A DNA stretch of 64,000 nucleotides from Sipunculus nudus (GCA_026874595.1 CM049309.1:45536079-45600078), one strand, 5' to 3'. Numbered from the stretch's first letter, positions 31,470 through 44,229 are shown. Program-made: numbers and translations. The notes: generated from the sequence alone by a model not told the origin.

Positions 31470-33715
31470 CTGCACTCGCGGAAAATCCACGGCTCTGTTT
31501 GCTGCATATTTTTGTAATGAGCTGATAGGAACTAAACGAAGCATATTTTAATCCTAAGGTTTTTGCAGGAACTTTTGTCATATGTTTCACTTATATGATA
31601 TAAGGATTACTTCTGCTAGATTTTTTTCCAGGAACCCCCCCCCCCCCAAAAAATATCAACATAGAAAGAAAAATTATTCTATTCCAGAAATCACACAAAC
31701 AATAAATTTTGGAAAGAGACGTGAGGCATATACAGGGTGTACGAATTTTTCACCCTGGAAGCCTGACAGCTTCATTGCTTGGGAAATATCGGAGATAAAA
31801 CGATTACATAAAGAAGCATTCTACCATGAAATTATATGAATGATGCTTTGTATTAGTTGAAGCTCAGGCGACATCCCGAAACACGATGTTTATTCAGTGT
31901 AGTCAGTTGAAGGTACAGTCTAAGGCATGTCCACAGACACATGCGTTAATTATATACACATGCATATGTCGTTGAAGCCTCTTGTAGATGGCCCAAGAAA
32001 AATATATTTCAATATTATAAAATTTTGGATTAAGTTGTACTTAATAAGTACTAAAAATTGTCATGGAATAAACAGGTCTGATGTAAAATTGACAACTCTC
32101 CCAGATAAAAAGAAAGCAGGTTGATATATTTCGATCAAGGGGGTGGCGCAGAAACCATGTAATATACAGATTTTGCTGAAAAGAGGGGTAGAGTAAAACT
32201 GCATCCGTAACCGTAATCCATTACATTTTTAGGGGTAATCGAAATCACCATAATACATTTTCTTCGTAAGTGCCATAATTACAGTTCCACAAGGGAATAA
32301 TTATAAGGGCTATTTCTTTGTCCCCGAGTAGAAGTCGCCCATTCGTATGCAGTTGTTCTGCCACTCGCCTGATGAACCCGTCTTTCTGAACCATGACAAT
32401 GTTTTACATGAAACGTGAACGTATGAACGAACGACTGTTTAGTAGATTCTGGCGGGGTTTTCAAAGTCCCAAAGAGATTCAGGACCCTAGGAAGTGTGTG
32501 CACGCCGGGCTTCCTTTTGGAAAAAAAACCCACTTTTTTCAAACAACCAATAAATCGGCCGAACTATTAAAATCGTGGTTATCATGGAAAGATACTTCTG
32601 GATGTATAAAAAACAACAAACCTGCTCTTTGTGTCCACTCAACTGTAAAGTGCTCCCTATTTAATGATTCATGTCGACATGTGTTCCGCGCTTGAATTTA
32701 AAATCTTTACTTCATTTTGACGGAGTAAAATTCCTTAAAATTCGATATAGGGGTAATGGGGTCCAGTGGGGATTACAGGTCGCCTCCTAAAAAAGCGTGA
32801 CAGGCGAAAAATGTTTTGCTGAACATTTGTAGAGGGTTAGGGTCAAGACATATAAATAGTCCATTTCATTTTGGAGGTAATACGAATCACCACAATATAT
32901 AATATTTTATAAACCATTATGACAAAGGACCATTACTTTGTCCCCGTGTGGAAGCCACCCATTCGTATTTATTTGTTCTGCCACTTGCAAGGTGAACAAA
33001 TATATGTTAACCCCCCCCCCCCGACCCCACCCCCCCCCCCCCATCCATTCCGAATGATAATTAAGTTGTGTGGCTCTTTTTGAAAAACACAAGACATGGC
33101 CCAACTTTTGAAACCATGGTTATCGTTTTGAATGTATAAAAATCAACATACCTGAAACCCCTAAAAAAATGTCAAACGGTGGCAACATCACTGGACTCAG
33201 TGCAAAGTGTTGACCAAACTGAAAAACCCTCGCATTGGAAGCGGAGTCATGTGGTCTTTGGATTAAAAACCTTTACTTCCTTTGAGAAGGAAAATTCCTT
33301 TAGAGGCGTTACAATGGACATGGAGGATCAATGGGGATTATAGTGGACCCGCGACCGCGTAATGCACGTAAATGCCTTTTGGGCAGGACATGCGCGCCGG
33401 CCACGGTCTTAACAGGCCAGTGAAAATGCCCGAGGCGCCTCCTGAAAAAAAAACGTCACAGGCGTGGAGGACCTTGCAGCACAAACAAAATAGGGGCACC
33501 TAATGGGGAAATATTAAAATTATTAATTATTTACCTTAATAGGGCATAATCCCGCAAAATAAAGCAAACTTGTCCTAGAAGAACACACCACTGATAGGTC
33601 TGCCGAATTTGGAGAGTTAAATCAGAACGGAAGCAGGTAAACCGTGGTCTAGAAAAAACCTAAGTCATTATTAATTATATTGATATGAGGATTTTCAAAA
33701 GCACAGTCAGTCATG
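31470..33715. repeat. Secondary insertion inside the LINE, with two diverged ~0.6-kb repeats
   Basis: The LINE protein pattern stops near 31,470 and resumes near 33,715. Inside, about 32,225-32,790 and 32,870-33,350 are diverged direct copies (TTTGTCCCCGWGTRGAAG, CCCATTCGTAT, TTGTTCTGCCACT, GGTTATC..., TGGGGATTA). Poly-C runs lie at 31635-31645 and 33009-33042. The plus frame at 32393-32695 falls in the first copy and is not conserved in the second. Confidence 0.6.
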
Positions 33716-33822
33716 TGACAAAATACAACAGGGAACAATGCGTTATTCTTTAGGTGTACACAAATATTGTCCTGTAACAGCTCTTAATGGAGATATGGGA
33801 TGGTATGATTCTTGCACCGGTC

Positions 33823-33825
<3 letters not shown>

Positions 33826-33875
<50 letters not shown>
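33826..33875. repeat. (TA)n microsatellite within LINE
   Basis: About 24 TA units have expanded inside the decayed LINE reading frame, between the G-D-M-G-W block and the following N-M-S-N-D-R block. Confidence 0.95.
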
Positions 33876-33878
<3 letters not shown>

Positions 33879-34464
33879 TAAAAATATTTGAATTGGGTAT
33901 TAATATGTCAAACGATAGGCATACTAAGAGAATTTTTTATAAAGATTATGACAAATGTGATGGAATTTTTAAAAATGAGAGCATTTTCACTGATGTTGAT
34001 AATTTATTTCTTTGCAACGAGAGCGACATGTCAAACAGAAGAAAGTAGAACAGGCACGTTTTGAAAACTGAGATAAAGTGTGGATTGAAAAATGTAGATA
34101 TTAGCAAAAACTTCAAAACTATATGCTTTTACAGAATTTTTTTAAGACTGGAGAGTATCCAAATGTTTATATGACACGTCTTTAATTGCTCAATTAAGAT
34201 TTTGGCTTACGCCCTCTTAATAATGAAAAGGGTCGTTTCAAAAATATTAGCCTAAGGGATCCACAAACAGGTCGCTTGAGAAAAACAAAACCAGAAGAAC
34301 GTATCTGTAAAATTTGCAATCTAAATGAAATAGAAAATGAATTCCATTTTGTATGTGAATGTAACGCTTACTTGATTGCAGACAGACGTAAAATATTGTA
34401 CGAAATCATACAGATACCATGCCCTTACTTTGCTTTTACAGATGACTGCAGTAAGCTTTTATAA
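33876..34464 (+). pseudogene. LINE ORF2 C-terminal remnant with CCHC-like zinc-binding motif
   Basis: The piece at 33876-34048 (N-M-S-N-D-R-H-T-K-R-I-F) and the piece at 34215-34464 (G-R-F-K-N-I-S-L, then R-I-C-K-I-C-N, N-E-F-H-F-V-C-E-C-N) belong to one ancestral protein. The region between has stops and at least one frameshift. The C-x2-C...H-x3-C arrangement is typical of the C-terminus of animal LINE reverse transcriptases. The copy is dead. Confidence 0.75.
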
Positions 34465-34690
34465 ATTATTACACATGAAAGTTTAATAATATCATAGTAT
34501 ATATTAGACACTATGGACAATCCGTTAGCAGATTATGTATAACCTATTGTATAACTCCACTTGAACATTAATTGTTCTTTATATGTATGATGACATATAA
34601 GCTCTTGAGGGCTGGGTACCAAATATCTATGAGTTATTATATTCTGACATTGTATGTACTTGAAACCAAAATAAATTTTCTCTCATCTTT

Positions 34691-35640
34691 CTTTCGTTTT
34701 CCTGTGCACTTACCGCGCCCTGACAGGTTTATTTCTCCCAGTCCAGTTTCTCGACACCACTTTTGCGGTTGCTATTTGCGTACATACTAAAACCTGGATG
34801 TCATAGGACGCATGTCGAGATTATGGGTATACCACTAGTACTCTAAAATAAAGCAGCACGAATAAAAATAGTGTATTCAAATTATGCTACGATAAGGGTC
34901 AATTAATTGTATCCTGGTATATATAGAACGTCAACCAATCCGTGATTTTTTTTATGATTATATTATGTTGATGCGAATGTTAATAACATATTACTGCTGG
35001 CTCAATTGAGAAAATTCTTGTTGAGTCGTAATAATTACGAACAAATGTCCAGTTATATGAGATTGTGAAGAGAGATGTAAACAATAACGATCCTTATGCA
35101 CAATGACCTTGAGTGATACCCTTAGAGGTCAAATGTCAAACATGACTTGTTCGTATAATTTTATTTCAGACAATTCTTGTGACAATCACATTCAGTTTGC
35201 AAAGTAAAATTTTAATCAAACGCCAGTTATATAATAAAATAACTATAACAATATCAGCTTGCATTTCAGTTTTATGGCGAATTGAGTTAATATTACCACG
35301 ATCATTATCATGAATTAATATTTGCAGACGGTTAAGCCAGGCATCACCTGCGCTTTGGTTTATATTGTATAATCTTATTATGGAGCGCACATGTACCGAT
35401 GAAAAACAAAGGAAATAGTAACCAGGCTGTATATCTCAAACCGACCCATCTGGATCCCAAAATAAATACAGTGATTCCAGAAAAAAAAATTCATTGAATT
35501 ATGATGCTGCAGTTTGGTTAGTTTTAATGAAATCTGCAATGTAATTTACTGTTTGTGAGACAACAAAAAAATTGCCTTAGATTAATTCTCTTAGCCAGAC
35601 CTGAATTATGCGTTCGGAGTCTTGGAATAAATGTAACATA
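34691..35640 (-). repeat. Inverted-repeat arm, proximal fragment (pairs with 24600-25600)
   Basis: The reverse complement shares GGCATCACCTGCGCTTTGGT in opposite sense (about 35338), AACGCCAGTTATATAATAAAAT (about 35218), CAAATTATGCTACG (about 34877) and CGACACCACTTTTGCGGTTG (about 34752) with the left arm. The minus frame at 35390-35166 is the homologue of a plus-strand frame of the left arm. Confidence 0.8.
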
Positions 35641-35644
35641 TCTA

Positions 35645-35921
35645 AGGCAAAAAAAGGTATGGTTCTCAGGCACTTTTTTTCCAGAAATCAGTACAGGCGG
35701 GCGGTATATTATTTTTGAACTTTTTTTGTATGTTTCGATAAATTGTCATATGATCAGGGAAAAGTATCAATATAAGTTTTTTTCTAAACAGGTGGAGCAC
35801 TACAAAAATTGTATTATTTATCTTCTTGAAAGATAAAAATCAGAATAAAAATTTTGATACGGGGGTTAAAATTGACGCGGGCGGTGCCTGAGAACCATAC
35901 CTTTTATTTATTTTTTTTTGC
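35645..35921 (+). mobile_element. Short inverted-repeat element A, copy 3
   Basis: Left end AGGCAAAAAAAGGTATGGTT with CTCAGGCAC; right end GGTGCCTGAGAACCATACCT followed by a T-rich tail. The internal order (CAGGCGGGCGG, then the AT-rich core) equals copy 2. It directly abuts the end of the inverted-repeat arm. Confidence 0.88.
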
Positions 35922-36049
35922 GTAATACCTATTATCATATACATGTATCATAACAAATCTAAGTCTGGTAATCTGGGATAATTTTATCCCTTTTTCCCCT
36001 ATATAATATACTTCAGTATGCCCTATGTACATGAAATACAATGTAGTAT

Positions 36050-36500
36050 AATCGAGAGGATAACAGTTCAACCGTTGTATTAAAAAATAAAACTCTGTCT
36101 CTGATGATTTGGATCCGTTGGCCTTCAATTTCCTTATAGTTTGGTCCCACGGGGTTGACGGGGAACGCTTTTTTCAAGTTTGTGCAAATTCTTAAACCTA
36201 ATATAAACAAAAAAAGTACTAGATGATTATATTTCAAGTCTACAAGAAATACAACCTCAAATTCACAAAAAAAATCGGAATTTCAAAAATGTAAAGTGTT
36301 GTGGATATAGATAAATGTTACATTGTTAATGGTAAGCTTATTTGTTTCCAGGATTTAATGTTGACGTCACAATTAAAAAATAAGACTCTGTATTTAGTGA
36401 TCCAGGTCCACTGACCTTCAATTTATTTACAGTTTGGTCTTATGGGTCTGAGGTGAACCTTTATTTTACGTTTGTGCAGATCAATCATTTCCTTAGATTA
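36050..36500 (+). repeat. Two diverged direct copies, spacing ~294 bp
   Basis: The block with AAAAAATAARACTCTGT, CTTCAATTT and CAGTTTGGTCYYAYGG occurs at about 36080-36200 and 36372-36490. Confidence 0.65.
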
Positions 36501-36509
36501 TAAACCCCT

Positions 36510-39500
36510 TAATAAGAGAGTGAATATATCGGGAAAGTTTTTGAAAGTTTTTAATCTTGGCACTTGTTTCAATATAGAACTGGTACAATTTTCTAACAAT
36601 AATAATGTTTGTCATTCTTTTAGCGTTTCACATTCTTATTCTTAAGCAACTAATCACAAAGTAAATCTGGCATCGCTTTTGATGTCCCAAAAAAAGATAA
36701 TCTGGATAAAATGATAACCTTGGCCACCTGCTGACTCAGTGTATCAAAGGGAAACAGAACCATGTATCTAAACTAGGGGCATACTCCAGGGCCTTATACG
36801 TGACTACGTGTCCCCGTTCTCCGTTAAGAGGGACAGATATGGCACAAGTTCAAATCTTCAAATGTTGTTATCAATCCGTATATATTGTGTCGTAGCTTAA
36901 GATACAGCATATAGCCGCTCTATTCTGTAAAAGGATTAATATTTAAATTATCACTAAAAGATGCCTCTAGCCTGAGTTAGATCAGTGGAACTTCTAACAG
37001 AGAAGTCATTCTCTTCTATATAGAGAAAGATCAAATTCTTTTTAAGGGGCATTAATAGTATCTTTTCTTTTATTATAAGCAAAAGAAACGTAATGACGTA
37101 CTTCAAAAATCATATGAAGGCATGCTGAAGCATCGGAGCATTCATAATTTGAAATTAACATTCGTGGTTTTAAAAGGTAAACGCCATATACAGAATAAGC
37201 AGACGTGAAATGTCATGGGCATATATTTGACACCTTGCTAATAAAGAATCTACTCCCTATCGGAACAAACCAAAATTGAAGTTGTTATACAGGCAAGACC
37301 AGTAAATCTAATCAGTCTGGAATACAAAAATACATTTATTTGGCCATAAAGATCACGAGGCGCATGACCTTTAGTATGTGCATGGAGAGCTTAAAATGAA
37401 TGATTGGTCTAAGCATAAAGGGGACTCTGGTTAAATTGAATAATCATTTCTGACTGCACATGGAAGAGCAGCTATCCGCGGTGTGGTCAAACCTAATTGA
37501 GCCGTGGTAAAACCTATATAATTTATCTAAACACTGCCGTTAAAAATGTGTCTACCATTACATGTAAAATAAACTTAGATATGGAAATAAACACTTACAG
37601 AATCCAGGTAATAGATCAGTGAGGGTTCTTGCATACCGCGCTGCGTTGTCATAAACCATGGCACGAACCAAGATCCCTAGGTTTACTTAACATGCGGTCA
37701 CTCCAGTAGCTGAAGTTAATACAGGCCAAAATGCATTGGACCACGATAAATGGTCAGCCCCATGTGATACTGTTATATTCCGCGATGTCGTGTAACTATA
37801 GTAGCCCTCGTGGCGTTAGCAAGACCAACGTCAGCAGTAACCTCTGATGGCAGTAATTATGTCTGGCACACGCTTCCTTATGAAACAATGGCCGTCAGGC
37901 ATGATTTGTGTAACAGGCTTCCTGCAGACCCCGTTACCTTTGGTTTGAAATTCGGGACGGACACTACAGACAGGTATCAATAAAAACTTCCGGATGTCTG
38001 GTATTTTTTTGTCAATATATATTACAAGCAGTTGCTATAGAAAATAACACTTCCCAAGCTTAACCAGCACAACAAATAAAACATAAAAATTCATTGACAT
38101 ACTGATTCATCCATTAGTTTTACAAAAATGAGAATGTCGTCAAGAGCCATAGCTGTAGAAAATTCAAGGAAAATCCTAAAAGTCACAGGTAAAAAAGTTG
38201 CGTCTGCAGCATAAAAAAATACAGCACGAACTAATGTGGGAAATAAAGATGGCCTGTTTAAATCACATAAGCAATTTTCCAATTTAATTTGTTCAAATTC
38301 ATTTCAATAGCAAGAAGGCCCAGACTCTAACAGGCGAAAAAATACTACAGAACATTTGAGTAATCTTTGTAAATCAATGTATGTGGTGACATCTAACCAA
38401 ATGTGTATCAGGCTTTAAGCAAGAAGCTTTCATGGGTAAAATCTCGTTTAAAAAAAAATCTGCCAAACTACTGATGTAGAGAAAGCGGCTAACAGGCATG
38501 GAGCCGATTGGCCAAAGGTCATCCATAACGTGGGACTCTTGTGATGTGGTCAGATGTAAATTCCATGAATGTGAAATTGCAAAGCACTCTCGTAGCCCCA
38601 ACTTGAAATGACTTATAATACACGGTTGGCAACAGAATCAAAAACATAACCAAAAACATCTATTTGTTTCCAAGGATACATCAGTACATTACACCTACAT
38701 GTCATTGCTATGCTGAGGTACCGCCACTACGCACGCAATCAATCAGCAAGGCAACCCTGAAAAGGACCTGGCTGCACAATATGCAAATTATTTTAAACCT
38801 ATAATCATGATCAATTTTACTATTGTTAGCAGTTAATTATTTAATGGAAGTAATTAATATTCTGTATATGGGTGGGCCATCTGCAATTGTTCTCTTTCAG
38901 TTAAAATTCTGATTCATGCAAGAATTTTGGTGAATCATTGCAATGATAGTGCAAAGAAAAATGGATCGTATAAACGGAAAACGAATGTAAATGTATGGTT
39001 CCCTTAATGCAAAACTTGAAGCCAAAATAAAAAAATGTTTGAAAGTGAAAGATCTGCATATAGTTAGATAAAATTTCAAGAATAAATACATTCATATAGG
39101 TGAGAACCCATGATTCCTCACATGCTAAAATTAAAATGTTACACAGCTTGTTGGTCATTGTATTTAAAACCCGTGTTTTTTAATCACACCAGAATTGTGT
39201 ATGACATTCCATTGTAGAAACTGAGAGCAAAAATAATAAAGTTTCATCTGTTTGCAAATAACATGTAGAGAAAGAAGATTCATAACAATAAAAAAACATA
39301 CAAACACAGGTATGGATTTGCAATTTCTTCAACGATAACCCCGTAAAAAGAAAGCTCTCCATTTCTGATTTTAATTAGAAATGAAGATGCATTTCATAGG
39401 CTTATCCCTGGGTGTTTTATGGCTCCCCTAGATACCATTTATCTGCAACATGACCGATTATGTCGAAAACATTGTTGAAAGTGGTTGAAAGAGAGGATTA

Positions 39501-39590
39501 ATTCTGTGTAAAATGTTTAAAATAATATGACTGGTCAGATCAAATTGTAACTGGGCAAACATAATTTGTACATAGAAAGCATGCTTTTTT
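36510..39590. other. Non-coding stretch, nothing recognised
   Basis: Small frames (38091, 38374, 38897, 39180) have no domain pattern, no splice support and a composition like the surrounding DNA. Confidence 0.5.
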
Positions 39591-39597
39591 CGTTAGG

Positions 39598-39726
39598 TTA
39601 TTTATATTGACCTGACCACCATAGCTCTTATGCTCCGCCCGATTGACCTGATTATGCCAATAAGCCTCATAAAATGCTCCTCCACAGAGGGCTTTCCATG
39701 CCTATGTGTGCGAGAGCTGTTTATAA

Positions 39727-39783
<57 letters not shown>

Positions 39784-39850
39784 CGTCACAAAGGTCGATC
39801 GCGTATGATGTCGCATTGACTGACGTCATCAGCTTGAATGGTACTGAAGG
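39598..39850 (+). repeat. Dispersed repeat, arm of an inverted pair with 44.0-44.2 kb
   Basis: Shared with the reverse complement of 44028-44220: CTCCGCCCGATTGACCTGAT, the block ending GGCTTTCCATGCC, GTGACGTCACAAAGGTCGAT and CTGACGTCA. This copy contains a (TA) expansion (39727-39779) at the point where the other has ATAATAATG-type sequence. TGACGTCA words occur in it. Confidence 0.75.
39727..39779. repeat. (TA)n microsatellite
   Basis: About 26 TA units inside the repeat above. Confidence 0.95.
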
Positions 39851-40527
39851 AAAATGATGGTGAGTATTAACACCATCACATTTTGCCTTTAAAATTAGTG
39901 GGTAAATTAAAGAGCATGTATGTGACCAATCGTTACCGAGGATTTCAACAGCTAATTAAATCCTTAAAAAAGATTAGTTTGACTCTGCATATTCTGAAAT
40001 TTGAAAACCCGACAAAACATTATTTTTTTTTAATTTTCATATTTTACAAAATTTTATGTTTTACTTATATGTTTGGGTGTTCAATGGTTAACCTCATGAC
40101 ACTTTCGAAAAACATATACGCCTTATGAAATTAAACCAATGACTTTAATTACGCAAGATTCACTATAACTTCTGCTCAAAACAAAATTCCGCGTGGTGGA
40201 ATATGATGTTGGAACAATAATTAATAAAATTTATTTTAATTTTCATTATATCAAATTAAGTTAGAAAGTAAAATCACTGACTTCTCTTGGCACTGACCAT
40301 GTCTGTGTTACCACGGCTATATTTAACGTGGTAGCACCCATCGGTCCACCAACTTACATTGCACGCCATTAGCTCTGAATATAGTTGCCAAACGGTTTTC
40401 GGACCTTTTTTTATTTCATGGAATAACAGGGTTGCCAATTTATTTGATTATGAGAACCTCGAGGACTGTTGGAAAAAGTATACAACAATTTAGTCCAACA
40501 TTTAATTAAAGGTAATTATTTATCTAT

Positions 40528-41042
40528 TGTTACGGAACGTTGTATAAACAGATCACGTATGCGTGATGAACACAAATTTTGTAATGGAGATTAAAAAAAT
40601 CAGATTCTGTAACACTAGGCAGCGTGAAATGTCTAAGGGAATGAATAAAGAAGTCAGTGGTTTTTTGTTAACAAATAACAATAATTTATTCTTAAAACAA
40701 CCCTAACATTACAATACACTAAATCAATACAATTATACAGTAAAACAGCGGTACAGCAACAAGTCAATACAATCACATAGAAAATAATGTGCACAGTACC
40801 TCACTTCTCGAACAGTCCCAAGGATCGCACACAACACAGTAAAACACGCGTTTCAGGAATTCTCTAGAAAGACATCGCCGTGCCTCTACACACCATGGTG
40901 TACACGTGATCGCGCCCCAAGCCAGCATGACAACAAGAGTTCAACCAGTACGGAATAAACAAAGAATGTAATACGCGGCCGGACACGAGTGCCACAACAG
41001 GAGTTACGCCCGTGTCACATAATAAAAAGAGCACCTGTAACA
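40528..41042 (-). mobile_element. Solo LTR, family L, copy 3 (515 bp, internally deleted; 4-bp target duplication CTAT)
   Basis: The minus strand runs TGTTACAGGTGC ... GTTCCGTAACA. Perfect CTAT duplications flank it (40524-40527 and 41043-41046). The 3' half matches copy 2 closely (CACTAGGCAGCGTGAAATGT). The 5' half is shorter and diverged and lacks the TATA region. Confidence 0.9.
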
Positions 41043-41049
41043 CTATGGC

Positions 41050-42830
41050 TGTGCTTCATGGAAAATAATTTCTTGTAATGAAGCGTAATAGCATTATGCA
41101 AGACTCCAGACGTTACAAATATGTTGTGTTGAAAATATATATATCATTATTCCTGGACGATGACGGGTCTCACAATCAAATCGCTAAATTGTACGCTGTT
41201 CATGTACAATGCTAGAGATTACTGGATAATTTGTCCAGGAACAAGCATGATAGTTATACCACTGCACGAAGGTAAAGCATGATACTTTTCACAACTCAGA
41301 TGTATAAATTACCTTCGGTGGGACTGGAATTTCAAGCACTGAGCGAGGACAAGCATCCGGTTTGATTTCCCGGAACAGAATGTTTCACTCATGTGTTGGA
41401 CGCTGACAGGCCGGGGCGTAGGGGGGGGGGGGGGGTGGTCTAGGCTCGTCAGCGTCCTTTTCTTGACTAATACAGCACGACTAATAATCAAAAGAGGGTA
41501 AAACAAAGAACCTTCACGTGTCTACCTGTAAGTGTCTCACTCTGTGTACCGTTTATAATACGAACCATTTTAACACTTGACTTGAGCACACAGGGGCAGC
41601 CGTATATGCGTTCCTCCGCTCAAGGAGTATTCTTCCACGCATAGGATCTTTACCACTGCTGGCTTCATTATGTCCCGCTGCCTAAACGGCCAAAGCTGGC
41701 GTGCAGGTACACGGAACTAAAGCCCGTAATTTTGTTTGCTGATTTGCACGCGAGTCACGCAAACATGAAGCTAACCAGATACGTACAATAGATCGATTTT
41801 TGCGGTCGAACTACCACAGGACAATTAATCAGAATGGAGTTTGATTTACTTGCTGATAGACCCGGTAACTGGGCTTTTTATCGGAATTGGGGGATGTATT
41901 TTATGATATGAGGAATGTTGGCTGAATCGTTTTATTCTAAAAGTTAAAATAAATTATAGATTTTAATTGGGATTATGTCTCAATAAGATATGTACAAATA
42001 TTTTTGACATTTATTTTGTGGCACTCTGCCTGTGGCAAGAAATTCATACATCGGTATGTACCTTGAAGGTCTGGTTATTGATGATGTTAACTTTGCGAAC
42101 CGGAATAGGACAAGGAGACATTCAGATATTCGAATATCCTTGACTGGTTACATATATTATCATTGTCACAACAGGCACCTTTCACAAATACTAAGTGAAC
42201 CTGACTCACGACCAGCGTATTGCTTAAAGAAAAGTCAATAGCATGGACTTGCTCTACCTACCTAAAGCTATCGGCCTATTTAAGAGAAATACGCTAATAA
42301 TGCGTGTAATTCACCGGTGACTTTTGACAGGTGTCTGTGAGTCTCATGTATTTCATATCTACTGACTATGCAAATTTCAGGCCAAACATACTTAAATCCG
42401 TCACTGACAGCAGGGTTTATTCACTTGAAAATAGACCTTAATCCTACGTTGGACGCAGGCATTCCGGTATTTGCCGAAGGCTATATTCGGTGGTAACCTC
42501 AACGCAATTAAAAAAAACACGTACAAACAACTAAAAATGATGTGTAATTTAAATATTGAGTATGCTCTTGTGGGCGAGGTCACTGCGGGATCAATAACTG
42601 AAAAAATGAGAGATAGCACAGTGTCATACACAACGCGGTTTCAGAGAACAAAAGTGGACCAACTTCCTTTTATAAGTATTAGATTTTATGATCACATTAC
42701 ACTCTTTGTAATAATCACCAGCAGTTCGAGCTATCAGAGGGAGCAATCTGCGGATTCCATACAATCGGGTAGAGTGTCGGTAAACAACAAACACCACAAA
42801 CAACAAGAAGGCAGTGATAAAGCCCGACGC
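41050..42830. other. Non-coding stretch, poly-G run at 41420-41436
   Basis: No exon or element ends were recognised. The frames at 41309, 42032, 42401 and 42471 lack domain features. Confidence 0.5.
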
Positions 42831-42835
42831 GCTTT

Positions 42836-43147
42836 GGCCAAAAAAAATAAAAGGTATGGTTGTCAGGCATGGCCCGCGTCAATTTTAACCCCCCCCCCCC
42901 CCCTCCGCATAAAATATTTTTATTTTATTTTCAACTTTCAAGAAGATAAAATAATACAATTTTGATCAGATTTCCAATGTTATGTAGTGCTTTTACCTGA
43001 TCATATAACAATTTTTATCAAAAATTACAAAAAAGGTATTAATAAAATATCGCCCGCCCGCACTGATTTCTGAAAAAAAAGTGCCTGAGAACCATACCTT
43101 GTTTGTTTGTTTGTTTTTTTTTTTTTTGTTTTTTTTTGTTTTTAGTC
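42836..43147 (-). mobile_element. Short inverted-repeat element A, copy 4
   Basis: Left GGCC followed by an A run and AAGGTATGGTTGTCAGGCA; right GTGCCTGAGAACCATACCTT with a long (GTTT)/T tail. The internal CCCGCCCGCACTGATTTCTG is at the right, so it is inverted relative to copies 2 and 3. A 15-base C run follows CAATTTTAAC. Confidence 0.88.
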
Positions 43148-43149
43148 TT

Positions 43150-44020
43150 ATATATGTACCGAGTATTCTTCTCCATGGACGAGAGGCCATGTAGGACAGC
43201 TTATGCTTGACAAAGACGTCGCTTCAACAGGTTTCATCTTTGTGATCCCGAACTTCAGGGCCGGCATCTTTGCGTCCAGGGGCAAGATCAGTATTCAATC
43301 AGTCATATTCTGTAGCAGCTTATGTAACATACTGTGTCAAGCACGTCTAAGATGCCTGGCCTATATCCGTCATTAGTCGACTTGTGCATCTTCCAAAGAT
43401 GTCATAGTGTGCCAGCACAGGATCCAGACCAGTCAGACGTCCAAGGCTGAGTTTCAAAGATGTATTTAACAGAAGCATGAAGTCGATCGGCATATAGATC
43501 TTAACCAACACCTGCGATGAAGCTACAGGTGACCGCAACAGGAACATGAGGTATGTCGTCTGGACTGGCGTTCTTGGGGCATGAGAGCAGAACATCAGGA
43601 GCGAGAAGGGGCTTTCTTTTCAGGTGTCAGGAATTGACCTATCCATGAACTCTATGTGACCTTTATCGCATATTCATTCAATGAATAATCATAAGCATTG
43701 GACTAACGAGCAACCAATCGGGTGACGGTAAACATTGTAAAAGGTCAATCATCCGACAAAAACAAAATTTGCATAATTTGACAGAGCTCTGTCAAACAGA
43801 AGACGTGTAGTCTGTACCAGTACCAATGTTGGCATGTTTCCTGGCATATTTTTTTATACAAAGGAGACAGTATAAAAAGTTCTAGGCTATAGGTTGCAGG
43901 AGCCATTCTTCCGATTAAATAATAATGTCTTACCTAGCACGTAATTCGTATGAGACAAATAATGCAAAATATTGCAGGACAGTTCATAATGACTGCGATA
44001 TAATTACAAAAATGCAGGAC
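43150..44020. other. Unique stretch, no supported gene
   Basis: GC content is somewhat higher than its surroundings between 43,190 and 43,600. The 82-codon minus frame there (43595-43347) has no recognised domain and no clear splice sites. Confidence 0.4.
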
Positions 44021-44027
44021 AGTGATA

Positions 44028-44220
44028 CAGGTTGTTGACGTCAGTCAATACGACGTCATGCGTCATCGACCTTTGTGACGTCATTATTATGTTGTAAGCA
44101 GCTCTTCGCTTCTATGGGCATGGAAGACCTGTCTAGGAGCGTTTTGGGGGCTTATTATAATAATCAGGTTAAAAGGGCGGAGCATTTGGGCTGTGGTGGA
44201 TCGGTCATTCGGTCATAAAA
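44028..44220 (-). repeat. Dispersed repeat, partner of 39.6-39.85 kb
   Basis: Reverse-complement relative described at 39598-39850. It carries three TGACGT/ACGTCA words in 60 bases. Confidence 0.75.
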
Positions 44221-44229
44221 ATCATGTTT

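Larger units (their letters stand above)
31183..34690 (+). mobile_element. Decayed LINE (non-LTR retrotransposon) 3' part, itself interrupted, with CTTTCGT flanks
   Basis: It interrupts the inverted-repeat arm. CTTTCGT occurs immediately before it (31176-31182) and immediately after (34691-34697), a plausible 7-bp target duplication. Broken plus-strand frames give the late reverse-transcriptase/linker region: T-E-L-Y-N-V-N-V-A-P-V-I-E-Y-S-S-G at about 31411-31460, then R-Y-S-L-G-V-H-K-Y-C-P-V-T-A-L-N-G-D-M-G-W at about 33741-33802, then the C-terminal zinc-binding motif (C-x2-C, H-x3-C) at about 34306-34355. An AATAAA lies near 34670, close to the 3' end. The copy has frameshifts and stops and is inactive. 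The segment 31,470-33,715 is foreign to it. Confidence 0.75.

Noticed and set aside
32393-32695. 100-codon plus frame with several Cys residues
   Set aside because: It falls in one of two diverged repeat copies; the frame is not kept in the other copy and no zinc-finger spacing is present.
43347-43595. 82-codon minus frame in a GC-richer patch
   Set aside because: No domain, no convincing splice sites and no second exon nearby; left as unique non-coding DNA.
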